A stretch of DNA of 64,000 bases from Eurosta solidaginis (GCF_040869045.1 NC_090322.1:178140672-178204671); one strand, 5' to 3'. Counted from the stretch's first letter, positions 21,641 to 32,580 are shown. Program-made: numbers and translations. Notes: generated from the letters alone by a model not told the origin.

Positions 21641-22264
21641 TTATTCAAGACCATGCTTAGCGATCTGCTTCAATACTGATTCCAATAAGATCAGATGTTC
21701 ATCTAATCCTGCTGTGGCTAGAAATATATCATCCATATAAACAATCAAGAGACCCTTTGAAATAAAATCTTTTAAAATAAAAGATATAAATCTTTGAAAT
21801 ACAGAGTGGGCATTTTTGAGGCCAAATGGCATCATTACATATTCAAAATCGTCACTTGGTGTAACAAATGCGGTGTATTTGATTGATTCTTCAGTTACTT
21901 TTACTTGGTGAAAGCCATTTTTTAGATCTAATAATATAAAATACTTTTTTCCTCCTAAATACTCCAAACAGTCTTCAATAAGAGGAAGAGGATAATTATC
22001 TCTTAGAGTGATTTTATTTAAATCCCTGTAGTCAACACACATTCTAGTTTCCCTGTTTTTCTTTTTTACTAACACTATTGGTGATGGATATGGGGAATCA
22101 CTATGCCGAATTATACCTTTATCTAAAAGATCTTGAACAATTATTTGATCTTCAAATTTATCTTTATAAGATAGTCTTCGAGGATGTGAATAAACAGATT
22201 GATCTAAGGTTAACCTAATAAACATTTCGTAGGGTTTTACGATGCTCTCTTGAGAATAGTTCAA
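21641..22264 (-). pseudogene. gypsy reverse transcriptase relic
   Basis: 207 open codons on the minus strand contain the seven-block reverse-transcriptase core: GIIRHSDSPYPSPIVLVKKK, RMCVDYRDLNKIT, FILLDLKNGFHQV, FEYVMMPFGLKNA and VYMDDIFLA, the catalytic YMDD. The frame is lost after KHGLE, where the family normally continues through the connection domain. Position and order are those of Ty3/gypsy pol. Confidence 0.85.
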
Positions 22265-22599
22265 ATAACAATCACGAATAATGCTTTCTATTCTTTCACT
22301 TGCAAAGAGGAATCAATATCAAAATCACTAACACTACTTTCAAAGAGGGCTTCAACATCTATCGCACATGTAAACTTCCCTTCACTAAAATAAAACCAAT
22401 CTTATTTTTGCTCTGCACCAAAAATTTCACTATTCACTTTGTCAGCAATACTGGACCCACCGGCACAATGACCATTCATCGGACAAAGTTGTAAATTTCA
22501 CTAGGACAAAGTTGCAAATTTCCTGGAACCTGAACAATATTTTCAATTAAAGACACGTTTGAGTTTAGTCCATTTAATTCAAATTTCAGATCTTTACAG

Positions 22600-23460
22600 T
22601 TTAACATGAAAAGTTTAATATTGAATAATTTAAAAAAATCTCTTCCAAGAAGCAATGGCTGAGATAAAAGGTCATCAGAAACCAGGCATGCTTAACCAAC
22701 GAAACGATATCATTTCGTTACGATAATCAACGTTAATAAACGAAACGAAATGACTTCGTTAAGATCGTCAAATTAACGAAATGATTTCGTTTCGTTTTCT
22801 GCCATATCAAAACGAAATCAAATCGTTTTTGTTGATTATTAATTTCAAACTATGCTGGCAAAGCTGATTGATGGCGGAGTCATTAAAGGTGAAAGCATTA
22901 GCCAAGCTGATTGCAACTTTTCTCATGAATTTTGACAGTACAAACATTTCTCAGAGTATTTTTGACATTACCACCAACGAATTACACAAACAAATTACAC
23001 AGAGTTTGTGTGTGTATGTGCGCTCGTTGTTGCCACCTTACGGCTTCACCATGGCTATAGCATTGCCAGCACAATTCAAACATAAAGTATCACGTTTTTG
23101 TTAACGTTTTTAACGTTAACGAAAGCTTTTCGTTTCGGTTAAAAACGAGATACAATTTATCTTGATAATTTCTTTATCGATAATATTTCGAAGTGTTTCA
23201 ACGGAAACGGTGGAAATTTTTTGATAAACGATTAGCTTAACGTTAAGGTGCATCCCTGTCAGAAACTATATATAATGAAATTATTTTAGATTTGCCATTT
23301 AGCGAAATCTCACAGTCAATTTTTCCAACAGTTCTTAGTTTATAGCCGCCGAGACTGCAAAAATTTGTTACGATTAGTTCGTCGTCACTTATATCAAAAG
23401 CCAAAATACTTTTGCTCACAAAGCTGGCAGTACTACTTCTGTCAATCAAAGAAATTCATG
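22600..23460 (-). pseudogene. gypsy aspartic protease, split by a hAT MITE
   Basis: On the minus strand 23449-23267 gives IDRSSTASFVSKSIL, where the catalytic D-(T/S)-G is altered to D-R-S, and then IISLYIVSD. The protein resumes on the other side of the MITE, at 22682 down to about 22620, with VSDDLLSQPLLLGRDFFKLF; LLLGRDFF is the usual second protease block. The duplicated target tcagaaac encodes part of the VSD sequence on both sides. Confidence 0.75.
22683..23258. mobile_element. hAT MITE with perfect 8-bp target duplication
   Basis: The flanks 22675-22682 and 23259-23266 are both tcagaaac. The ends are CAGGCATGCTTAAC and, from the right, CAGGGATGCACCTTAAC. The termini are rich in aacgaaa and its complement tttcgtt, in both orientations (about 22698-22830 and 23100-23200). 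No transposase; a 78-codon frame at 22868-23104 has no resemblance to one. 576 bp. Confidence 0.85.
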
Positions 23461-23579
23461 TCTTAAAGTTTTTATTGTTCATGTTCCCATTAAAAAAGGC
23501 AATACTTACGGTTTGATAAGGCTCAAGATTGGACATATCATCATGATCAATCGACTCCTCGTTCACAGCGTTTTCCATT

Positions 23580-24555
23580 TTCGTTGACGGCTGGTTGCAC
23601 TGCTTCAGCACATGGTCCTTGCTTCCACAACGAAAACATGATCCCTTGATCCGCTTTGGTTGCTTGCATTGGTTCGAAATATGCCCGTATTCTGAGCAAT
23701 TAAAGCATCTGATTGTTGATCCTGGTTTGCTTCCAACTTCGGAACGCTGTTGCGTGTTTCTTGCTGCAGTGTCGTTTGCTCGCTTTTTTCATATTTTAAG
23801 AGTAGCTTCTGCAGCTCATCCAAATTTTTTGCTGTGTATAGTATGCGGTGTTATCACGCAGTCGCTCAATCACCGCACTAATTATCTCGTCCTCACTCAG
23901 ATTTTTTTGGGCCGCAATCTCCTTTATGGGCAGCATGTATGATATAATGCCTTCATTAGATGCGCGCCGGCGTCGGGACAGCTCCTTATATACATCGTTG
24001 GTCGAAACATTTCGCTTGAACTGCTTATAGAGCGCTGCTTTCAAATCGCCAAAGTTTGATGCCGATGAGGTACGTAGAAATATGGCAGCTGTACCCGACA
24101 GCAAGCGGCGCATACACATATATTTGAAATGATCGTCCTTGTAGCCAACTTTCACCGCGTTCTCGAAATCATTGATTCATTTTCAATTGGGTATGCATTA
24201 TCCCCTGACAATTTTGGCACCATGCCCTCTATATCCATTACAGAGATACGCTGGCGTGATCTAGGGCCCTCCAATGCTTGTAACTCTTTTTGCAACATCA
24301 ACAATTTTTTTCGCTTTTCAAGTACAGCTATTTGTGCACCAAGGATTTCGGTATCGCCAGTTTCTTCGCCATTAACATCGCTGTTTTGAGGTTCCCCTAC
24401 AACAACAGTAGCAACACCAGAATCAGCATCGAAACTATCATCCATTCGCCACCATTCAGAAGAGCACGCTATTGCGACACGGTAGCTGTAGCAGGATATA
24501 CAAATCCTGCTTTTTCTAAAGCGGGTTGTAACTCATTTTTATTTAGGCGAGTCAT
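23580..24555 (-). pseudogene. gypsy gag relic with two zinc knuckles
   Basis: Gag begins at the minus-strand ATG at 24555 (MTRLNKNELQPALEKAGF) and meets a stop about 28 codons on. A coiled-coil-like ILGAQIAVLEKRKKLLMLQK block follows. The capsid part (CMRRLLSGTAAIFLR, LYKQFKRNVSTNDVYKEL) is in a second frame. The nucleocapsid has two CCHC knuckles: CFNCSEYGHISNQC (23707-23666) and CFRCGSKDHVLKQC (23638-23597). Two knuckles and this capsid type fit Ty3/gypsy gag. Confidence 0.8.
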
Positions 24556-24574
24556 GTTCAGACCCCACCCCTGA

Positions 24575-24850
24575 TGAAAACAAAGGGGTAATCAATAAAA
24601 ACACATGGCGCACCACAAATATAAATTGCGTACAAATATTTATTTTTGATCAAAATACCACCGAAGGCAATGAAGAAGTATGCTTTTGCATATCAACATA
24701 CAAACATACATATAAATGTAAATGAAAAATGAAATCAGTTATGCCAAATTTTAACGAAGCATCTTTTCTCTTTCTCACAATTCTGATTTTCCCCTTTTCG
24801 TTTCGAAGATTGTACATAAGTATTACAAAAATGTGTGTGGTTGCCATCCA
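24575..24850 (-). repeat. 5' LTR of the gypsy element
   Basis: Starts tgaaaacaaaggggtaat on the + strand, matching 19264. The match with the left LTR ends at gaagcatctttt (about 24768); beyond it the sequence runs through ctctttctcacaattctg to a likely edge near 24850 (ttgccatcca). The minus-strand reading places gag about 20 bases inside it, leaving a short leader where a tRNA primer site would be. Confidence 0.65.
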
Positions 24851-24859
24851 CAAGAAATA

Positions 24860-25890
24860 AATGTACTTAAAGCAACCTATGGGGCCAAATAATGGTTTAC
24901 AATATGTAAACTGCCAACATGTGGAAGAGGAAATCTGAATATCAAATTTGCCATATCGTTGAGAAATAGCCGTTTTTCAGTCAAAACAGACGGCAAACGC
25001 ATTTGACGTTGTATAAAAAGCCGTTTTCTATGATATTGCCAAGTTTGTAGTCAAATTTGACCTAATGAAAATCTGTATTATACAAAGAATTATAAATTTT
25101 TTCAATTTGTATTTTTCAGCGCTTTCTTTGATATATTTTTAACTATTAATACTAGCACAAAAATTTATAAATCTAATTTTATTTCTGCTTAAGTTTCTCT
25201 TCTTCACTTATTATTTTTTTTAATCTTTTTTCTGCAAACAAGAAAACACACTACAGCGCTATCATTCTAAATGCCATTCAAAATAGTATTACGCTTATTC
25301 AAAGATTTAGCAGCTTTTACTGTAAGCTACATTAATGCCTCTTAAAAATTTGCCTTAATTGCTGGTTCTCGTAGATACATACATCCGGAGAGTTCCCTAC
25401 TGACGAACAAGTACATTATCTTTGCTTAAATTATGTTGTTTTCTTTTTATCGGGGGAAAAATCAAGTAACACTAAAACTCTTTTGTAGAAGGTAACTAGT
25501 CCGATATGGTCTTGAGTGCATATTTATGAAGCTGCTATATCACACCACCTTATACCGAGCATTTACTCAGATTTAATTATTACCTGACATATGCCCAAAA
25601 TCCTTAATAGTTCCAAAGTAAAATTTAATGGAGGAACAGCCCGGCCAGAAAATAATCTGATAAAATCGAATCTGTCTAGTTATGCCCTATGATAGCTAAC
25701 AATATCAGGAATTCCATTTTTTTTTATTGCAGAGTTTTACATATTCTGTATTTGTTCTCATTATATAAAGCTTAGTCAGGCTTTGGTAAGAAAAATATGT
25801 TTGCCCATTTAAGGCCGATATTTGATATACATATGTATGGAAATCATATCTGCCTGTAGGGATATCAAATTTTATACCCGGAATAACGGT
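24860..25890. other. Intronic stretch, no gene
   Basis: AT-rich intron. No open frame with family resemblance and no terminal-repeat element is recognised. Confidence 0.4.
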
Positions 25891-25894
25891 ATTT

Positions 25895-26050
25895 CTGGCG
25901 GCCGCCGTGGTGTGGTGGTAGCGTGCTCCGCCTACCACACCGAAGAGCCTGGGTTCACACCCCTGTCAAAGCAACATAAAAATTCTAGAAACAAGTTTTT
26001 AAATTATAAGAAAGTCTTTCCGGTCTTTCTCAGTAAAATAGTGACCAGGC
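25895..26050 (+). mobile_element. SINE head fragment
   Basis: Matches the 5' part of the SINE at 53424: gccgccgtggtgtggtggta (A box) and gggttcacacccct (B box), then caaagcaacat and attctagaaacaag. The 3' body is missing after about 26010, and the LTR at 26091 lies just beyond. Confidence 0.7.
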
Positions 26051-26090
26051 GGGACTAATGAGAACTGCAATTTGAGCACCGCTATCAGTG

Positions 26091-26765
26091 TGTTACGAAT
26101 ATTAGCAAAACTGAGGAGTGCTGCCATCTCCAGGCCGATGCTAAGCAGTGACGTGAATTCACATCAATAATTCAATCATTATGTATCTACATAAACGAAT
26201 CAATAATTGCGTCTACACATATGTACACATTCCGACGAGCAACATTTACATACAAGGTAGCGAGAGATGAGATATCACACACCGATGAATTTACTTATAC
26301 GCTTATGTGTGTGCGGGAGACTGTAAACTACAAACACATGCATATATCTTATCTGAGTTGTCACAAGAGAGAGCAATAATTTGTGCACGTAGTTGTGGCT
26401 GGCGATTTTGTAGCCGAAACAACTAGTAAGTTCTGGAAACCGAAGAGCCTAGAAGTATGCAGCGTAAACTATAAAAGCGGGGCAAGCGAGTAAGAAGGAA
26501 CTCAGTTTGATTTGAGATGTCAAGCAGTTTGATTAAGACGATATCTAGCGAGCAATAGCAGTGTTATTTTGAATAGTAGAGTTTCATTGAGCTATCAATC
26601 AGTGTGGTTATTAAGCAAGCTATTCGTTGCACAGTTTGTTATTGTGAAGTACTTTAATAAAGGCCATTTTGCATTATTACAAATTGGAGTTATTTATTCA
26701 ACAGTTTAGTGATTCGAACTTAGCAGAGGATTGCAAATAAGAGGATTTGCAGTAAATTCGTTACA
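26091..26765 (+). mobile_element. Second solo LTR, 675 bp, with AGTG target duplication
   Basis: It starts TGTTACGAATATTAGC and ends AATTCGTTACA, and both sides carry agtg (26087-26090 and 26766-26769). Shared with the LTR at 5032 are ctttaataaaggccattttg, ggagttatttattcaacagt and the ends. It is longer through extra sequence in its 5' half. TATA box at 26470-26477 and aataaa at 26656-26661 give + orientation. No internal region remains. Confidence 0.85.
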
Positions 26766-27476
26766 AGTGTAATAAAAGGGTCTTAGGTCGCGATCCAACA
26801 ATGTTATTTTTTTATTGCGGTTATGAACTATTAAAATGCATGCATAGTAAAGAAAGTGCGTTTTTCCCAGAGCGCTTCTCATACCAAGTATCACTGCTCG
26901 CTGCGTCCAGTGCATTCCCCCATAGGAGTATCGACTTGACTACCATTTCGAAAAACCACTGCAGGACTCTTGCCGATGACCCCCTACAGCAGTGGAAGAC
27001 AAGCAGTATCCTGTTCAATAAAGACAGTCGTTAAAACGGATAGCAACCGTTTCCTTTTTAACGTTAAAAACAATCAGCATAAAATACATGCGAAACTATT
27101 CAAAAGTTGTTGCACCCAATTATTACATTAAATTTTAACAGGGAAATTTTTCTCGGACTTGAACATTTTAACTTATTTTTGTTAACAGGCTCATAAAACA
27201 ACAGGCCAATAAACTATATATAGTGGAACCAACTGGACTTCTCTCTCAACGTGGTTCATACACCCATAAAGCTAAACCAGCGCGTTTACCAGTGCAGAAT
27301 TTCGCTTATATTTGCAGATTCTAGCGCCGCAAGGCACCCAAAGAAGTGTCTGCGGTGACATCGGTAATTGGTCTTCGACAAGGCTGGACAATGGCATAGA
27401 TATTTCTCTACACTTTCTGTCTCTTTCTACATGGGTACCCATAATGTAGTGACTTGTTAGAATTCCAACTAATGGG

Positions 27477-27889
27477 CTAATAGAGAAACGATTGAGAAGT
27501 ATGACCGATTGCGATGTCTTTACATGCAGCTTGGGCCAGATTTGCTTGGTATACCTTGCACGTGGGTTCCATCGCCCGTCTCGCGTAAGCTTGTTCCGTG
27601 AACTGAGATCGCAGCCAGTGCTTGCAAGTATTTAGATGAGGATTCACCCAGCCAGTAGTGGTGAGAGCTTGCAAGGTGGTGCTTCTCTTGCTAGCTCATC
27701 ACCAGCGCAGTTTCCCGTGTTGTAACTGTGGCCTAGGACCCATATTATGTTCAGGTTGCACTTATCAGTAAGCTTCTTTTGAGCTTCTCTGCACTTTAAC
27801 GACACTAGTGACGATGAATCACTACAGTGTAGGGATTTCATGACAGCTTGGCTGTAGGTAAAAATGGAAATAGTGGCCGTCACCGGCAA
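27477..27889 (-). pseudogene. LINE RNase H domain fragment
   Basis: On the minus strand 27889-27644 reads ISIFTYSQAVMKSLHC (TDSQA block with Asp changed to Tyr), LKCREAQKKLTDKCNLNIIW and VLGHSYNTGNCAGDELAREA, the C-terminal RNase H motif where WVPGH and GNE are usual. 27674-27477 continues in another frame. A different LINE from that at 28375. Dead. Confidence 0.65.
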
Positions 27890-27899
27890 GTTAATTAAA

Positions 27900-28360
27900 T
27901 AGGGAGCAGCTTAGTAGATATCTTTAAGCTCAGCTTGAAAAAAAAATGCCATGGGTTGGTAAACGCAGGCTATGATTTATATTGAGCTTCCTTGAAAATA
28001 TTTCACTGCCAACTCCGTTCATCAGTTTACAGCTATAACACATTGCAATAGCCTGTTCATAAAAGAACTTTCTAAAAGCAAAAAAGTGTAGCTTTGGTAA
28101 AAGCACATATACAAAGTACAAACCGTGCAAAGAACTTACTAGGATACTTTTCTGGGAAGGTCAATAATTTCATAAGTGAAAATCTAACTAAATCAAGAAA
28201 AAAAATGTAAAGCTTAAAGAAAGGGGTAATAAAAAAAGCGAAGCAACGAAGAAAAATTTGTCATGTTAAGATATGACATGAAAATACTCATTTACATATA
28301 AACGAAGTCTATATGATATAAGGTTTTTAAAGTGTTGCTACAGGTGCGTTTACCAACTCT
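27900..28360. other. Intronic stretch, no gene
   Basis: AT-rich. A small hairpin, tcatgttaagatatgacatga, lies near 28260-28280. Nothing else is recognised. Confidence 0.4.
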
Positions 28361-28374
28361 CTGACAAGAACTTA

Positions 28375-29852
28375 GGTTAGGTTGAACTGGCCGGTCCATG
28401 AGGACCTCACATAGACTGATTGAGTCCGTAGTGTTACCAGAAGTTTGTTTTAACGACCAAACTGAAAAACCCTATCAAAAACCAGGACCTATGTTATAAA
28501 ATAACTCCGCCATCTTGGCAAATACAAGAAGCTTCCTAGGACTTAAGCCATTTGCTGCTTCTAGATCTGACAGCTGTATCTCTCCTAATAGCTGGAGTCT
28601 TAGCCTGGCAAGTGCAGGGCACGAGCATAGAACGTGCTCGATCGTTTCCTCCTCCAACCCGCACTTCCTACATCTGCTATCACTGACCAAGCCTAATGTA
28701 AAGGCATGTGACGCCAGAAGGCAGTGTCCAGTCAGAATACAGTCCTCTCTTTTTAATGATAGAAGCAACTTTGTTAGTCTAAGGTTATAAGACCTACACA
28801 TAATCTTCGACACTTTACAACCCCGCGCTTTAACCCACGCCTTTCCCGCTTGGTCGATCATGTGCACCTCTCGCCTTCGCTTAATCTCGCCCAGTCTAAT
28901 TGGGACATCTACGGGGCAAACTTCAAGGGATGTGCCCTTTTTAGCTAGTTCATCCGCTTTTTCATTCCCATCTATTCCCATATGCCCTGGGACCCAATAT
29001 AGATGTATGCTTCTCCCTGTCCCGATTCTCTCCAGAGACTGCTTACACTCTAACACGCATTTAGATGCTGTGCTATGCGATATTATTGCCTTAATCGCTG
29101 CTTGACTGTCAATATAATAGTTAACACGGTTGCAGCTTAAGTTATTCTCTTCCAGGGTGTCTACTGCTTTGGTTACGGCTAATATTTCCACTTGGAAAAC
29201 GCTGCAGTAATCCGGCAGCCTGTAGGATCTGCTTATTTCCGGATCAGCACAGTATACCGCAGACCCTACTCCTTCCGCTACTTTCGAACCACCTGTCCAC
29301 CTCCATTGTGGCCTTAAGATCTGCCTCGAAGCCCAGATAGGGAATCAGGTAGTCTGTTCGTCTTGTGATTGATGACGCTATACTACTATGGTCTTTGCTA
29401 CCAGGTCTACAGGTGGAATGTGCAGAATGGCATACAGTGCAGCCGTCGGGGTTGTTTTCAGGGCTCCCGTAATGCTAAGCATCGATTGTCTGCATACCCC
29501 CTCTAATTTTTTGAGGTATGGTGTTTTTTGTGTGGCTTTCCACCAAACAAGAACTCCATAGTATAGAATAGGACTTACAATCTTTTACATGTATAAAGTG
29601 CCGTCGACGCCTTCTTCACCCTCTCCTCCACGTTGAGCTTCCATGACAGCTTACTGTCTAGGATGATTCCTAGATATTTTGTGCAAGGTTTCTCCTGTAA
29701 GGCCATCCCTCCTAACTTAGGCCTGGTCCAATTTGGGACCTTGTACCTCTTTGTAAACAAGACCATATCCGTCTTCTCCGCATTGAGTTTCAACCCGACA
29801 TTAAATGCCCAGGTATGAATATCCCGAAGCGCCCGATCCATCAAAGAACTAA
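28375..29852 (-). mobile_element. 5'-truncated Jockey/I-like LINE with 14-bp target duplication
   Basis: The element sits between two identical copies of ctgacaagaactta (28361-28374 and 29853-29866), the mark of target-primed reverse transcription. On the minus strand its 5' end lies within the reverse transcriptase, so it is strongly truncated. Its 3' end on the + strand is ggttaggttgaactggccgg. The 108-bp piece at 10733 is from the same family. Confidence 0.85.
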
Positions 29853-29859
29853 CTGACAA
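28475..29859 (-). pseudogene. LINE ORF2 C-terminal part: end of RT plus RNase H
   Basis: 29859-29575 encodes the end of the reverse transcriptase (IHTWAFNVGLKLNAEKTDMV and CTKYLGIILDSKLSW). 29191-28475 is a 238-codon open stretch with an RNase H domain: VNYYIDSQAAIKAI (acidic motif), IHLYWVPGHMGIDGNEKADE (C-terminal motif), then a zinc-finger-like C-x2-C...H-x4-C tail (RCRKCGLEEETIEHVLC). The stretch between is in shifted frames. RNase H after the reverse transcriptase is found in I, LOA and R1-type clades; I or LOA seems likeliest. Confidence 0.8.
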
Positions 29860-29866
29860 GAACTTA

Positions 29867-30456
29867 ACTCAGCAAAAAAAATGCTCTAACAATGAAGAAT
29901 ATCTTCATTATATTTTTGTTTGATCTTTGTCTCACAAACAGGATATTTTCACAGTCAGACAGATTTTTCTGTAGGGTTCTTTTCGTTTATAGATTTTCTT
30001 TAGTGATTTTGCATTATAGTAACGATGCGCTGAGCTGATCGCCATAGCAGTTAGTGCCCTTTTTTGTTAGTCTTAAAAATTTTTTTAAGCCTAAATATAT
30101 AATAATAATAATAATAGTAACGACGCGCAACTTGCGTGTTTCAGTAAAAAAATTTCGTTTTGAATTTTCATTTTAAAAATATAATACATTCATAAATGCA
30201 AGCATTTAAAGTAACCATATGCATCGATACACAATATATATTTTCATATTTTGTTAAATGTATATTAATCAAAATACAAAACATATACAAAGCGTTTTCG
30301 AGATATGCTCGCACATTATTTAATATACTATAACGCATTATATTTACACACCTACATAAACTACTAGTATTATCTAAACGATTTATTCCCTTAGCTACTT
30401 ATGCAATTTATATTTAAAATTTTCTGATTGATTTCTCTTTATAATTTTGATAATAG
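29867..30456. other. Intronic stretch leading into the IIS1 exon
   Basis: Contains a (TAA)n run near 30100-30117. The acceptor region is T-rich (gatttctctttataattttg) and ends in taatag at 30456. No gene. Confidence 0.45.
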
Positions 30457-30654
30457 GATACCTTAAATCACGCCCGAAACCTCAAGGAAGATGTACGGGC
30501 TTTTGGCGTGCCGAGAAACGTTTTCGCTTTTGGATGCGGCACACGGTGAAAACGCAATGGTTCTATTGGTTTGTGATCGTACTCGTATTCCTGAATACTA
30601 TGTGTGTCGCTGTAGAGCATTATGGTCAACCAAAATTTTTAACACTATTTTTAT
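30457..30654 (+). CDS. cac: cac exon: end of I-II linker and segment IIS1
   Basis: The 198-nt exon lies between acceptor ...ttgataatag and donor gtaagt. Two leading bases join the G of the preceding exon to give glycine; 65 codons and one trailing base follow. It reads [20 protein letters not shown], then [14 protein letters not shown], then the hydrophobic S1 of repeat [22 protein letters not shown], then [12 protein letters not shown]. The sequence is that of an insect Cav2 channel. S1 is part of the voltage-sensing module in the plasma membrane, in neurons at presynaptic active zones. No unusual residue is seen. Confidence 0.95.
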
Positions 30655-30722
30655 GTAAGTACTTAGCAATAAAAATTATTTTAGTTTTTATATCGGCCTA
30701 CTGATTTGTAAGATCGCGGGTT

Positions 30723-31104
30723 CGAATCGAGCTCAAGGCCTAACAATAATTTTTTATCATTATTATTGTTATGTTAAATTTTTTCTTAATTGAAAAAATG
30801 TTTAAATTAGAATAGAAGAAAGAAAAAATTTAGACAACTGTCAAAGCTCGTTGTATAGATCCATTTCGGGAACTGCTAAATTCCTTCATCTGCAACGTTT
30901 AGGCGCCGCTGCTATAACCATTCAGCCATCCCAGCGGGTTTTTGTTTGTCTTCATTAATCCTACTTATATTCTGGTTCGTGCCAATTGATATCACAACAC
31001 TTTTTATTCTTCTATTCTAATTTAAAAATTTTTTCAATTAAAAAAAAATGTATCATAACAATAATAATGATAAAAAATTATTGTTAGGCCTTGAGCTCGA
31101 TTCG
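30723..31104. mobile_element. Foldback MITE with ~100-bp inverted ends
   Basis: The left arm begins cgaatcgagctcaaggccta at 30723 and runs to about 30822; the right arm (31006-31104) is its complement, ending taggccttgagctcgattcg. The arms contain an AT-rich tatcattattattgtta block. The loop has a tRNA-like segment on the minus strand (ggatggctgaatggttatag, A-box-like). Just outside the left edge gggttcgaatcg resembles a B box. No coding capacity. Confidence 0.7.
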
Positions 31105-31308
31105 TTTAGTTTTTGACCAATGAGGTGCCTAAGTGCAAGAGAATCTACACTATTATGAGCCAAGATTTCACTAAGCTCCTTAGCTTCACCAGGAGTAAAA
31201 TACATTAAGTTGTTAAACTAATAACATCACATTTTTAATTTGAACTTGATATCGTTTATACCATCTGCGTGTGGTTTGACGCGTGTACATACTAATGTAT
31301 TTTTACCA

Positions 31309-31340
31309 CTGATGAAACTAAGGACTTAACGAAACATTGG
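31309..31340 (+). other. Hammerhead-like motif, degenerate
   Basis: CTGATGA at 31309-31315 and GAAAC at 31331-31335 are spaced like the conserved core of a hammerhead ribozyme around stem II. The interior aactaaggacttaac forms only a weak TAA/TTA pairing. Such relics are common in Penelope-like elements and other retroelements. Stem I and the GUH cleavage site were not found. See also 34331. Confidence 0.3.
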
Positions 31341-31689
31341 GCCATGATAGCGAAGATTAACTTGCACTAAAGCACGTCATTCGTCAAAAACTAGCATACT
31401 TTCTATCAACAAGTTATTTTATTTTATTATTAAAAGGTAATTGGCCTTTTTGTGAATTTGGTCCGTTTTAGGCAGTTGCCACGATTTTGGTACTTTTTTT
31501 TCTTTTTCGCTCATGTATAATTCACAGTATTGCCCAAAAAATTTGCAGCACATTTGTTAACCCACATATAATTTTGAATTCACTTCAATGGATTTCTCAC
31601 CACAAAAAATTGCCTAGTCAATAAAAATGTACGAGAACAGTGACATTTCACCTAGGAAATAATTTAGGCGAGGCATTATAAAGAAAAGT

Positions 31690-32110
31690 GTTGGTAAACG
31701 CACTGTCGTTAATTGTTGATGAAACAACGGACTTATGAAAAAAAAACTCTTGTTTAATAATTATAATAATAATGGCTAAATATTTCCATCGGTTATAAAA
31801 CACTCAGTAAAAGATTTTTGTCACTAGTAGAGCTAAAAGCATGTATTTCAAATGTACGTGCGCCTCTAAGAAATTTTACAGGGCTTGCAACTGATGAAGC
31901 TTGAAGTTTAATGAATTGAAAACTATGTACAAGAATGAAACAAATTTATTTTACATTGATTGTACTTGCCACTTACTTAATTCAAGCATACTGAGAGTAG
32001 TTATGTGAAGGCACGTCGATATTTAAATCTTTCTCACCCAGCTCAATCAGTTAAAGGAATTCCAGGACTTTTGTGGTGTTAAGCCACGCAAGATACTTTA
32101 AAACTAAGTA
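31690..32110 (+). pseudogene. Second hAT transposase relic
   Basis: At 31701-31730 the + strand reads LSLIVDETTD, the first catalytic-acid block of hAT transposases. At 31945-31980 lies a FIDCTCHLLN-like block. At 32048-32098 lies QLKEFQDFCGVKPRKIL, the block that precedes the TRWLS motif in SCAND3/ZMYM-type hATs. Frames are broken everywhere and the C-terminal dimerisation motif was not found. Terminal repeats could not be fixed. Confidence 0.6.
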
Positions 32111-32580
32111 TCTTTGCACAATAAATATTTTAAATGGAAGGCAGAAATACTTCTTGAAGGCGATAACTTTATAAATGTACAACGAATGCTATTAAAAAAT
32201 TTTATCTTTATATTCAGGTTTTGAAGCAAACGCAAAAGAGATTTGATATTGGAAGAAATATTTTGTGTAAAATTATCCCCGTAGGTGCAAGCAGAACCCC
32301 ATTAACCCCTGAGGCCTGGTATCAAAACTCACTTTTACTGAACCTAGGCTATGTATGATATAAAGTATAAACGTTAAGAGAAAAAGTAAGCATCTATAGA
32401 AATAGCTCTAACAAAATTGCTTAGTTTCATGTTCCTTACTAAATCCTAACTACGCTATACATTTTATTTCATTGCAATCAATAACATAGTGCTAGAAATA
32501 AGAGCTTTGTGAGCAAAACTAGGTTCACAACGTTGGGTTGGTGAACGACATAGTCTCATCCTATAAATGTGAAAATATAA

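Larger units (their letters stand above)
19264..24850 (-). mobile_element. Ty3/gypsy LTR retrotransposon, decayed, minus strand
   Basis: LTR-like direct repeats lie at 19264-19549 and 24575-~24850; between them, on the minus strand, are gag, protease, reverse transcriptase, RNase H and integrase in the Ty3/gypsy order. No envelope frame is seen. Every open frame is broken. Two younger insertions interrupt it: a hAT MITE (22683-23258) within the protease, and a TIR element (19553-19911) between integrase and the 3' LTR. The outer edge of the right LTR is approximate. The end of the integrase C-terminal region is missing. Confidence 0.85.

Noticed and set aside
22868..23104. 78-codon frame as a possible transposase gene in the hAT MITE.
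   Set aside because: No hAT catalytic or dimerisation motif, and the element is only 576 bp.
19264..24850. Possible envelope-bearing errantivirus (insect retrovirus).
   Set aside because: No frame with signal peptide, fusion region or transmembrane anchor is found after integrase; the 3' LTR match follows almost directly. Treated as an ordinary Ty3/gypsy element.
25895..25970. True tRNA gene suggested by A-box and B-box matches.
   Set aside because: The A and B boxes belong to a SINE head; no cloverleaf with an acceptor stem is formed, and the same head recurs with a SINE body at 53424.
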